From DASVAL01 sp035649575 (GTDB taxonomy: Bacteria > Planctomycetota > UBA1135 > UBA2386), in assembly GCA_035649575.1 (NCBI GenBank), contig DASRJH010000217.1:1-11835 (forward strand): a stretch of 11,835 nt of DNA, read 5' to 3'. The notes under the pieces are model-generated. The model made no database searches and was not told where the DNA came from. It worked only from the letters and a program-made list of their open reading frames with translations. Positions 1 through 7,128 of the stretch are shown here, in pieces; position 1 is the stretch's first letter; each line of letters opens with the position of its first letter. The position numbers were made by a program, and so were the translations under genes.

Positions 1-24
1 AGTCGGCCAGCGGAAGACAGCGCT

Positions 25-591
25 GTGATCACGGCCTCGGTACCGACGACGACTTCCGTGCGCGGCACGTTCGTGCTGAACACGTTCGACTTCGTCCGCG
101 AACACTTCGGCCCGGACGCCCTGACCAGGTTGCAGAGGAAGCTGCCACAGTCGCTGCAGTCCCTCCTCGACATCCGCACCAACTCCTGGGTGCCGCTGGA
201 CGACCTCGTAGCCTGCATGACGGCGGCGAAGGCAGCGCTCGCGCCAAGGGACCCCCGTTTCTACTGGACCATGGGGTGCTACGGCGGCCGCCACCTGCGG
301 ACTCTCTGGGTCGGGATCATATTCGGCGAGCCGCTGAGAGCCTTGCAATGCTGCCAGCTGTTGTGGCGGACTTTCGTCGGCGCGGGCCGCCTCGAAGTGA
401 TCCCCGGCCAGGGAGCCGCAACCCTGCGAGTTGTCGATCTGCCGGTGGCGGCCCCCTTCTGCGAGCGCCTGCACGGTTCGTTCGAGGGGCTCTTCAGTGT
501 GTCGGCGGTACCGATGCGAGTCGAGAAGCGAGCGTGCACCAGTCGCGGCGACGCGTACTGTGAGCTGTTCGTGGAGCGGCAGGCGCATTGA
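25..591 (+). CDS. V4R / DUF2378-like single-domain protein
   Basis: This 188-residue protein starts at GTG 25, with GGAAG at 12-16 as a possible ribosome binding site. The frame has no stop between base 1 and the GTG, so an upstream start outside the window is possible, although the domain begins soon after the GTG. The N-terminus (VRGTFVLNTFDFVREHFG, about residues 12-29) matches the opening helix of the DUF2378/TIGR02265 and V4R-like families. A Cys-containing tail (ACTSRGDAYCELFVER, about 170-185) matches their closing strand, in which a C..xGDxxC motif is typical. A middle segment (GRLEVIPGQGAATLRVVDLP) fits the core beta hairpin. It has no signal peptide or membrane helix, so it is probably cytoplasmic. 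In other proteins such domains act as small-molecule or partner-sensing modules. No output domain is attached here and no ligand can be assigned. It lies 159 bp upstream of a sigma-factor gene on the same strand, which may be coincidence. Confidence 0.8.
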   Translation: MITASVPTTTSVRGTFVLNTFDFVREHFGPDALTRLQRKLPQSLQSLLDIRTNSWVPLDDLVACMTAAKAALAPRDPRFYWTMGCYGGRHLRTLWVGIIFGEPLRALQCCQLLWRTFVGAGRLEVIPGQGAATLRVVDLPVAAPFCERLHGSFEGLFSVSAVPMRVEKRACTSRGDAYCELFVERQAH

Positions 592-682
592 AGCCTGCAC
601 GCCGGACCCCGCTCGTCTAGACGCCTTCCGGATGGCCGACGAGATCGAGTGCTACATGGCAGCGAACGAGGACGATCGCTGT

Positions 683-708
683 TGCCCGTTCCTGCGTCGG
701 AACGGGCA
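683..708. repeat. Perfect 10-bp inverted repeat (hairpin) upstream of the first sigma gene
   Basis: TGCCCGTTCC at 683-692 and its exact reverse complement GGAACGGGCA at 699-708 flank a 6-base loop (TGCGTC). The element lies 92 bp after the stop of the V4R-like gene and 42 bp before the sigma start at 751. No T-run follows on the plus strand, so it is not a classical intrinsic terminator. It could be a U-less terminator for the upstream gene, an operator in the sigma promoter or a structured 5' leader. The symmetry is directly visible; the role is inferred. Confidence 0.6.
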
Positions 709-750
709 GAACGCGTCATCCGGGCGAGCGGTCGTGGGAACATGGCGGGT

Positions 751-2448
751 ATGACCGATCCCGTCTCGACCGCGCTGGAGCAGCATGCGCTGGCGCTGCG
801 CAAGCTGGCGCGGGCGCTCGTCGGCGGCGACGCCGACGACGTCGTGCAGGCGACCGCGGTCGCAGCACTCGTGCACCCGCACCCTGTGCGCGAGCCCGTC
901 GCGTTTCTGCGCCACGTGCTGCGCGTGCAGGCGTACCGCCATCACCGCGGTGAGGTGAGGCGCAAGCACCGGGAGCACACGCATGCCCGGGACCGCGGCG
1001 TCGCGGCGCCGCCGGCCGAGCACGCGCTCGAACAGCGGGAAGCGGTCGCAGCGCTGCATGCAGCACTGATGTCGGTGCCGCAGCCGCACCTCGGCGCGTT
1101 GCTGCTGCGCTACTTCGAGGACCTGCCGCCGCAGACGATCGCCGAACGGCTCGCCGTGCCGTTGCCGACGATCAAGAGCCGCCTCGCGCGTGGCCTCGAG
1201 CTGCTGCGCGCCGAGCTCGACCGCCGCACGAAGGGCGGTGACTGGCGCGAGCGCTTCGCGCTTGCGTTCGCGCTGCCGCCCGCCGTCGTGCGAACCGGCG
1301 CCGCCGTGTCCCTGCTCGCGATTCTCACCATGAAACTCATCGTCGCCGTGTTGTTCGTCGGGGTCGCCGCGACTTTGTGGCTCGCGTGGCCGAAGGGGGA
1401 CGTCTCACCACCCGCCACCGGAGTCGTGGCAGCAACGGACTCGCCGCCGGCACGCGCGGCGGAGGCCGCGATGCCCGAACCGCCGCCGCCTCCGGCGTCG
1501 CGCACGGCGGTCGCGGACGCGCCGGTCGCGACCGCGCGTTTGCTCGGCCGCGTCACGACCCGCGAAGCTACAGCGCTCGCCGGCGCGAAGATCGCGGTGT
1601 TGCCCGGGTTCGACGCGGCCGCGACCGCGACGGCTGCGACGGACGCGACCGGTGAGTTCACGTGCGACGTGCCGCCCGGCGAGCAATTCGTGGTCATCAC
1701 TGCTCCGCGCCACGTCGGCGTGTATGGCGACAAGCGCGGATTCGCCGCCGGCACGACGGTCGATCTCGGCACGATCGCGCTCGACCGGGGCGTCGTCGTG
1801 CGCGGCCGCGTCGTCGATCGCGACGGCAACGTGGTCACCGACACACCCGTCGCCACGAGCTCCAACCAGCAATCGAACCTGCCGAAGGGATGGTGGTGGC
1901 GGCGGCGACCGGCGCGCACCGACCAGGATGGTCGCTTCGAGCTCGATCCGTTGCTGCCGTTCGAGCATCGGGTCCGCCTGCCGCAGGAGCAGCTGCTCGA
2001 GCCCGTCACGCTGCAGCTCGCGCCCGGTCAGGCCGACGTCGAGCTCGCGCTGCGCGTCGAGTCCGCGTCGCGGCAGCTGACAATGCGCGGCCGCGTCGTC
2101 GACGAAGGCGACCGCGGCATCGCGGGCGCGACGGTGACCGCGACGGAGCGCGTCGACCTCGAGGAGCGCAAGTTCGCCGCGACGAGCGGCGGCGACGGGA
2201 CGTTCTCGATCCGGCGCCTGCTGACGTCGGCGCCGAAACCGGTGCCCGTCGCCGCGACGGCAAAGGGCTGCGACGAGACGCGGCTCGACGACCCGGTCGC
2301 GTGGGGCCGCAGCGACCTGACGATCGTGCTGCGCCCGCTGGCGGCCCTGACGCTGCGCGTCGTCGACGCGAGCGGCGCGCCCGTGACCTCGTCCTGGCGA
2401 CCGCTGCCGTACGCGTGCCAACCCAGAGCGCTCCAGCGCGCGATGTGA
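751..2448 (+). CDS. Membrane-anchored ECF-type sigma factor with CPR ectodomain, 3'-truncated
   Basis: The start ATG 751 is chosen because GGGAA at 736-740 is well spaced and because MTDPVSTALEQHALALRKLA aligns residue by residue with the start of the paralogue at 3784. ATG 742 is an alternative. Residues 12-75 form sigma-70 region 2 and 95-152 form region 4, with a helix-turn-helix (IAERLAVPLPTIKSRLARGL). A conserved juxtamembrane DWRERFALAFAL follows, then a membrane helix at about 185-212 and a Pro-rich linker at 241-250. CPR/CnaB-like beta-sandwich repeats occupy about 262-345, 348-432 and 443-530. A fourth repeat begins at 532 (LTLRVVDASGAPV) but stops at about residue 546. The last 19 codons are the antisense of the convergent repeat-protein gene. 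By comparison with the 1008-aa paralogue, about 465 residues are missing. The sigma and membrane parts are intact, so a product may still be made, with a shortened ectodomain. The sigma module should face the cytoplasm and the repeats the outside. Confidence 0.85.
   Translation: MTDPVSTALEQHALALRKLARALVGGDADDVVQATAVAALVHPHPVREPVAFLRHVLRVQAYRHHRGEVRRKHREHTHARDRGVAAPPAEHALEQREAVAALHAALMSVPQPHLGALLLRYFEDLPPQTIAERLAVPLPTIKSRLARGLELLRAELDRRTKGGDWRERFALAFALPPAVVRTGAAVSLLAILTMKLIVAVLFVGVAATLWLAWPKGDVSPPATGVVAATDSPPARAAEAAMPEPPPPPASRTAVADAPVATARLLGRVTTREATALAGAKIAVLPGFDAAATATAATDATGEFTCDVPPGEQFVVITAPRHVGVYGDKRGFAAGTTVDLGTIALDRGVVVRGRVVDRDGNVVTDTPVATSSNQQSNLPKGWWWRRRPARTDQDGRFELDPLLPFEHRVRLPQEQLLEPVTLQLAPGQADVELALRVESASRQLTMRGRVVDEGDRGIAGATVTATERVDLEERKFAATSGGDGTFSIRRLLTSAPKPVPVAATAKGCDETRLDDPVAWGRSDLTIVLRPLAALTLRVVDASGAPVTSSWRPLPYACQPRALQRAM
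2386..2400. other. Breakpoint joining two 3'-truncated convergent genes
   Basis: Left of this point the plus strand reads as the sigma-linked fourth CPR repeat (through Pro-Val-Thr, codons to about 2388). Right of it the minus strand reads as a secreted repeat protein through Gly-Ser-Gly (codons 2408-2400). Beyond the point each frame becomes the antisense of the other gene and loses its family pattern. Both genes are therefore cut within the same 15 bases. No insertion sequence, direct repeat or other inserted sequence is visible at the joint. A deletion or inversion between two loci, or an assembly chimera, would give this picture. Confidence 0.75.
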
Positions 2449-3353
2449 CGGGCTTGCACGCCCAGGCCCTGCAAGAACGAGCCGCCGACGACCAGGTCGC
2501 CGTTGCCATCGACCGCGAGCGCGTACACGGGCACGCTGACGGTGACGGCCGTGGTGCCGTTCCAGCGCAGCAGGCCGGCATCGTGGCCGAGCACGATCTC
2601 GCCGCTCGCGAGCACGGCCCGCGCGGTGGGGAAGATCACGGACGAGACGGTCGAGGTCGGCAGCACCGCCGCCCAGGCGAGGCCGTCCCACTGCGCGAGG
2701 AACCACGCCGGCGTGCCGCCGATCGCAAAGAACAGGCCGGCGGCGAGCAGGTCGCCGTTAGGCAGCTGCGCGAGCGCCGCGACGCGTTCACCGCCGCTGC
2801 CGAGCGCGACGCCGGAGCCGAGCGCGTGCCACGCACTGCCGTCCCAGCGCGCGATGCGGCTCGCGGCGATCCCGCCGGCGTAGTCGAACAAGCCGCCGAC
2901 GACCACGTCGCCGTTGGGACGCACGAGCAACGTGCTGGCGAACGCGTCGAGGCCGGTGCCGAGCGCGTGCCACTGCGCGCCGTCGTAGCGCGCGATGTTC
3001 GCGGCGCTCACGCCGCCGATGGCCTGGAACGAACCCGCGGCGACCACGTCGCCGTTGGGCAGCCGGGCCAACGCGTGGATCCCACCGTCGGCACCGCCGC
3101 CGGGCAGCGGCAGCCATTGCGTGCCGTCCCACGTGGCGAGGTTGTCGACGCGCGAGCGGTCCGCGTAGCGGAACACACCGCCCGCGAGCAGGTGGCCGGT
3201 CGGCAGGTCGACCATCGCCCGCACGATGCCGGCGGGCCCGGGGACCGACGGGCCGTCGCGCCAAGCGAGATCGCACTGCGCGACCGGCGCGGCAACACAC
3301 ACGAGCGGTAGGGTGCAGCGCGCGAGTGCGCGCACGAACATCAGGACGTGCAC
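2400..3353 (-). pseudogene. Secreted beta-propeller-like repeat protein, 3' end lost
   Basis: About 318 recognisable residues remain. The best start is GTG at 3353-3351, six bases after GGAG; ATG 3341 is an alternative. The N-terminus (MHVLMFVRALARCTLPLVCV, then AAPVAQC) is a signal peptide, so the product is exported. Repeats of about 40-48 residues follow at roughly 47-84, 93-139, 141-181, 191-232, 240-274 (degenerate) and 277-318. Each has a core like LPNGDVVAAGSF and ends like ARWDGSAWHALGSG. Such repeats resemble delta-60 or Kelch-like propeller blades and are common in Planctomycetota secreted proteins of unknown function. After GSG at 2400 the frame stays open to a stop at 2028-2030, but that tail is only the antisense of the sigma-linked gene. 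The natural 3' end is missing, so I treat it as broken. No partner or substrate can be named. Confidence 0.75.
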
Positions 3354-3542
3354 GAGAGGCTCCGCACGGCATCGTTTCCGCCCGGCACGAAGGCACAGCC
3401 GGCGCGGTCGGCGTTCCGTCATCGCGCAGTAGCAGCGAGGCGACCGGCCGTAACCGCGCGAGCGCTACCGCTCGCAGCGGGGGGGGCCGCGCGTCGTGAC
3501 AGTGAGTGGCGCCGCGAGCGCGGAGCTCGAGCACCTGCGTGA
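3354..3542. other. Intergenic region upstream of the repeat-protein gene
   Basis: I see no convincing gene here. It should hold the minus-strand promoter of the repeat-protein gene, but I could not pick reliable -35/-10 boxes. It contains a 7-bp hairpin (GCGAGCG at 3458-3464, loop CTAC, CGCTCGC at 3469-3475) and a run of eight G at 3479-3486. A short plus-strand frame reading ELEHLREHSCE ends in TAG at 3556-3558. Whether it belongs to the hydroxylase remnant that follows cannot be told. Confidence 0.4.
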
Positions 3543-3719
3543 GCACTCCTGCGAGTAGGCTTCGTCGCACTGGAGTTGCCATGCGTACCTGCCACGATCC
3601 AGCGCTGGCGCCCAGGTTGCTGCCTGATCCTCGACGACACGGTCGAGCACGAGGCGTGGAACCACGGCAGCGAAGACCGCGTGGTCCTGACCGTCACGTT
3701 GGCCCATCCGCCGCGGTGA
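3543..3719 (+). pseudogene. 3' remnant of an aspartyl/asparaginyl beta-hydroxylase-like gene
   Basis: In this frame (stop TGA at 3717-3719) the translation ends in CCLILDDTVEHEAWN (3618-3662) followed by HGSEDRVVLTVTLAHP. This matches the C-terminal core of the Asp/Asn beta-hydroxylase cupin family (PF05118-like), whose usual form is 'G.cLIFDDsfEHEvWN....RvvLl.DvWhP'. The second iron-binding His of the family corresponds to the codon at 3648-3650, and the 2-oxoglutarate-binding Arg to 3678-3680. Upstream residues (FVALELPCVP) could be a shortened HLGLxxP strand. The frame opens only after a TGA at 3540-3542, and the N-terminal two thirds, with the first iron-binding His, are absent. It is a dead remnant of a 2-oxoglutarate/Fe(II) dioxygenase gene. 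The match was made by eye, without alignment. Confidence 0.6.
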
Positions 3720-3783
3720 TCCGGTCCTTTTTGCATCCGGTCGCCGCTCTTCGGGTACATGCAGGTGCCCACACCGCGACCCC

Positions 3784-6700
3784 ATGACCTCGCCGATCGA
3801 ACTCGAGCTGCAGCAGCACACGGCGGCGCTGCGCCGCCTCGCGCGCAGCCTCGTCGGCGAGCGCTGGGCCGACGATCTCGTGCAAGACACCGTCGTGCAG
3901 GCGCTGCAGGCCGGGACGGCGCCGCGCTCGTGGGGTGCCTGGCTCGGCACGGTCCTGCGCTTTCTCGCGCACAAACACCGGAGGGCCGAACGGCGGCGCG
4001 CGGGCCGCGAGGCAGCGGCCGCGCCACGCGACCCGACGCCGGCCGCCGACAACACCATCGAGCAAGGCGAGACGTTGCGCCACCTGACCGAGGCGGTACT
4101 CGCGCTGCCGCAGCCGTATCGCCAGGTCGTGCTGCAACGCTACCTGCACGAGTGCGCGCCGGCCGAGATCGCAGCGAGGAGCGGGGCGCCGGTCGCAACC
4201 GTGAAGAGCCAACTGCAGCGCGGCTTGTCGCTGCTGCGCGATGCGCTCGGGGACCGTGTTCCGCGCCGCGACTGGCGGCGTGCGTTGGTGACGACGTTCG
4301 CGTTGGATCGCGCACCGGCAGCGCCGGTCGCTCTTGGAGGTCTGTTCATGGCCGTCGGGACGAAGTGGGTGCTTGCAGCCGCGGCGTTGCTCGCGGTCGC
4401 GGCGTTCGAGTGGCAGCGGCACACGACGGCAGCACCGGCGCAACCGGGGCGCGAGGCGGTCGCGAGCGCGGCCGCCGAAACGAGTGGAACGACACGCGAC
4501 GCCGTGGCCGACGGCCAGCGCACGAGCGCAGAGGTCGAGGCCGTTGAACCGTGGGCAGAAGTGCGCGGGCGCTGCATCGACCTGCGCAGTGATCCGCTGC
4601 CCGGCATCACCGCGTCGCTGTGGCAAGAGGGCGAGCGCGAGAGCGCGGCCACCGCGGTCAGCGCGGCCGACGGCCGGTTCACGGTGCGGCGTGCGCTGGT
4701 CGCGGGGGCGAAGGTGTGGTGGCTCGAACTGCGGCTCCGCGGCGAAGGGCACTGCGCGCTCACGCGCGACAAGCTGCGTGGCATCGCGCGCGAGGCACTC
4801 GACGTCGGCGATCTCACGCTGCTGCCCGCGATCTCGGTCCGGGGCACGCTGCGCGACCGGCGCGGCGAGCCGGTTGCGGGCGCCGAACTGCGCGTCTGGC
4901 ACGCGACGATCGACACGGGCCAGAGCCTGGCCACGGAGGAGACGCTGCGCACGGACGCCGGCGGCCGGTTCGGGCCGTCGCTCGGGCTGCCACCGGGGTC
5001 CGGGCGCATCGCCGGCGAGTCGTGCCACCTGGCGGGGTCCCGAGTAGCATTCGCGCTCGACCCGGCGCAGCCGGTGGTCGATCTCGCACTGGTCGCGGTC
5101 GATCGCAGCGAGCTGCCGGCGATCGCCGGTACGGTCGTCGACGAAGCTGGCGCGCCGATCGAGGGCGCTTCCTTGCATCTCGCTGGCGACACCGCGACCG
5201 CCGCCGCCGACGGCTCGTTCCGCGTGGTGCGAGGCGAAGTCGAGCTCGGTCCGGGCCCGTTCCAGCTGCAGGTCTGGGCCGACGGTTTCGAGGAGGAGTT
5301 CTTCGGTCCGTTCGCGCTCGGCACGACCGGCGCGCGTATCTCGCTGCGCCGGCCGCTGGTGCTGACGCTGCGTGTGCGCGCGGCCGCCGACCAACGGCCG
5401 GTCGAGGCCTTCGGGTTCGTCGTCTGGCCGCGGTCGCGCGGCCAGCTGCACTACCACGCGGTCGAGAACTGGCCCGGCGGCACCGCAACGGTCGCGGGCC
5501 TGCGCCGTGGCGAATACGTGGTGTCGATCCTGCCGGACGCGCACGACTTCGCGGTGGTCACGAGCCAGCCGTTCCTGCTCGATCGCGACGCGACGATCGC
5601 GCTCGAGCTGCCGGCGGCCGCGAGCCGGCGGCTTGCGCTCGCTGACGCGGCCGGGCGCCCGCTGCCCGGCATCGACGTCGAGTTGTTGCAGGAGAACGGC
5701 ACGCCGATCACGGTCGATGCGAATGCCGCGGACCTCGGCGACATGAAATACGTCGAACCGAGCTCGCCGCTGCGCCTGCAACGCGGCCGCACCGGTGCGC
5801 AAGGCGAACTGCTGTTGCGCGGGCCGAGCGGGCGGCCGCTGGCGCTGCGGCTCTCCGGTCCCGGACCCGTGCAGACGATCGTGCAGCCGGTCTTCCTCGA
5901 TGCGCCGGGCACGCTCGAGCACCGGCTGCCGGCGCTCGCGGCCTTTCGCGGCAAGCTCGTGCCGGAGGACGTCGTGCAGGATCTGATGCAGGTCGGCGCT
6001 GCGCGCGGTCTCGCGCTCGCCGTGCACACCGGTCCGGTGCCGCGCTACGCGTTGACCGGGCCGCGCGTCGCGGTCGCCGCGGACGGCTCGTTTGCGAGCG
6101 AGCTGCCGGCGGGCCGTTGGAACGTGACGCTGGTGTGTGGCCCTGTGGCGCTGCCGCTCGGCGAGTTCGAAATCGCCGCGGGTGAAACGGCGCCCGTCGA
6201 GATCCCGGTCGCGGCTCTGCGCCGCAGCGAAGTCGAACTGCAGCTCTGCCGCGACGGCGCACCGCTCGCGTTCGGATCGGTGGCTTGCATCGTCAGGCAC
6301 GGTCCGCCCGGCCGTGCTGGGACGCACTGGATGGACAGTCGGCAGGCGGACCAGCACGGCCGCGTGCGGCTGCGGTTGTTCCCGGGTGTGCTGACTGCCG
6401 CGGTGCGCCTGCCACCGGAGGGCCGCTTCGCCGCTCTCGGCGTGTACCCAGCCGAAGGTGCGATCGTGCCGCTCGGTGCGGCGCTCGCGCTGACGATCGA
6501 TGTGCATCCCGTGGCCGTCGAGATCCTCGTGCGCACGCCGTCGGGTGGTCCTGCGGTCGACGTGCCGCTGCGCCTGCTCGGCACGGGTGTGAGCGGCCCC
6601 GATCTCACGCCGACCGATGCTGCCGGCATCGCGCGCCACAGCCGCGTCGACGCCGGTCGCTACACGGTGCTGACCGTGCCGCGTTCGTTCGGCAGCGACC

Positions 6701-6810
6701 TGACCGCGTTCCCACGCGACGCGTGGTTCGCGGTCGGCACGATCGAAGTCCGCGCGGGTGCGGACGGCAGCAAGCACGAGCTCTCGTTGCCGCGCGAGTG
6801 GGATCGATGA
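3784..6810 (+). CDS. Full-length membrane-anchored ECF-type sigma factor with multi-repeat CPR ectodomain
   Basis: The 1008-residue protein starts at ATG 3784, placed by alignment with its upstream paralogue; a weak AGGTG lies well upstream. Sigma region 2 is at about 13-66 (WADDLVQDTVVQAL at 28-41). Region 4 is at about 93-152 (LPQPYRQVVLQRY, then an HTH with APVATVKSQLQRGL). A juxtamembrane RRDWRRALVTTFAL precedes a membrane helix at about 194-209. The remaining 800 residues are beta-rich repeats with the CPR signature 'v.G.v.d..G.pv.ga.l ... aDG.F.v' at about 257-345, 350-437 and 445-521. More diverged units follow at 525-610, 614-710, 716-810, 815-905 and 910-1000. No peptidase catalytic domain is present. 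Topology predicts sigma inside and repeats outside. ECF sigma factors with long C-terminal extensions are known from Planctomycetota. The outer region may sense carbohydrate, protein or envelope state, but no ligand is visible. There is no adjacent anti-sigma gene. Confidence 0.9.
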   Translation: MTSPIELELQQHTAALRRLARSLVGERWADDLVQDTVVQALQAGTAPRSWGAWLGTVLRFLAHKHRRAERRRAGREAAAAPRDPTPAADNTIEQGETLRHLTEAVLALPQPYRQVVLQRYLHECAPAEIAARSGAPVATVKSQLQRGLSLLRDALGDRVPRRDWRRALVTTFALDRAPAAPVALGGLFMAVGTKWVLAAAALLAVAAFEWQRHTTAAPAQPGREAVASAAAETSGTTRDAVADGQRTSAEVEAVEPWAEVRGRCIDLRSDPLPGITASLWQEGERESAATAVSAADGRFTVRRALVAGAKVWWLELRLRGEGHCALTRDKLRGIAREALDVGDLTLLPAISVRGTLRDRRGEPVAGAELRVWHATIDTGQSLATEETLRTDAGGRFGPSLGLPPGSGRIAGESCHLAGSRVAFALDPAQPVVDLALVAVDRSELPAIAGTVVDEAGAPIEGASLHLAGDTATAAADGSFRVVRGEVELGPGPFQLQVWADGFEEEFFGPFALGTTGARISLRRPLVLTLRVRAAADQRPVEAFGFVVWPRSRGQLHYHAVENWPGGTATVAGLRRGEYVVSILPDAHDFAVVTSQPFLLDRDATIALELPAAASRRLALADAAGRPLPGIDVELLQENGTPITVDANAADLGDMKYVEPSSPLRLQRGRTGAQGELLLRGPSGRPLALRLSGPGPVQTIVQPVFLDAPGTLEHRLPALAAFRGKLVPEDVVQDLMQVGAARGLALAVHTGPVPRYALTGPRVAVAADGSFASELPAGRWNVTLVCGPVALPLGEFEIAAGETAPVEIPVAALRRSEVELQLCRDGAPLAFGSVACIVRHGPPGRAGTHWMDSRQADQHGRVRLRLFPGVLTAAVRLPPEGRFAALGVYPAEGAIVPLGAALALTIDVHPVAVEILVRTPSGGPAVDVPLRLLGTGVSGPDLTPTDAAGIARHSRVDAGRYTVLTVPRSFGSDLTAFPRDAWFAVGTIEVRAGADGSKHELSLPREWDR

Positions 6811-7115
6811 GCGCTCTTCGCGGAGACTGCCCGTCGGGGTCGGTGGGTTCCGGGTGGTCCGGGACGCGTCGCGCAGCTGCCGATGGCGCCGCGCGAGCGC
6901 GATCACCGATGGCGGCACCTGATCGGGGACGGCAGTGAGCTGCAGCAGTGTCCACGTCACCGGCTCCGGCAGCCGACGGCCCCGCTCCGGTTGCCCCACC
7001 GGCGGAGTCGAGCCTGGCGGGACGCGTGGCCGCAGTCGAAGACTCGGTTGCCCGCCTGCGCCAGCAGATCACAGAACTCGAGGAACGGCTCGAGCGATTG
7101 TCGGCTCCGCACTAG
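6811..7115 (+). pseudogene. Frameshifted 3' remnant of a YceH/DUF480 (UPF0502)-like gene
   Basis: Immediately after the sigma stop, the same frame reads VAQLPMAPRERDHRWRHLIG (about 6868-6927), which resembles the 'VvRLpRqPGqRE.RwmHLl' segment of YceH/DUF480 proteins. From 6948 the frame shifted by one base reads 55 residues to TAG 7113-7115. This part is Pro/Ala-rich, then a coiled coil (LAGRVAAVEDSVARLRQQ, ITELEERLERL). DUF480 proteins end with just such a 'l..RV.aLE.eVa.Lr..l..L' helix after a linker. A single-base deletion (or two-base insertion) between about 6928 and 6948 would join the two. The N-terminal winged-helix part is missing. Alternatively 6948-7115 is an unrelated 55-aa coiled-coil ORF starting at GTG. 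The remnant ends 13 bp before the convergent Uma2 stop. Confidence 0.5.
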
Positions 7116-7128
7116 CTGGAGCGCGCTG

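Noticed and set aside
2028..2399. Extension of the minus-strand repeat protein past the breakpoint
   Set aside because: The frame is open, but its sequence is only the antisense of the CPR region and carries none of the repeat signature.
1662..3311. Long plus-strand frame overlapping both truncated genes
   Set aside because: Its Arg/Ala/His-rich translation has no motif, while the sigma-linked frame and the repeat-protein frame explain both halves.
3458..3486. 7-bp hairpin and a run of eight G upstream of the repeat-protein gene
   Set aside because: Short GC stems and G-runs are expected by chance at this base composition, and neither sits at a clear promoter or terminator position.
3694..6999. 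A 1101-codon open frame on the minus strand
   Set aside because: It is the antisense shadow of the intact sigma fusion. Its translation is Arg/Gln/His-rich with no domain pattern, as expected opposite GC-rich coding DNA.
7104..7122. Small stem GCTCC/GGAGC between the convergent DUF480 relic and Uma2 gene
   Set aside because: Only five base pairs with a nine-base loop and no U-run, so it is too weak to call a bidirectional terminator.
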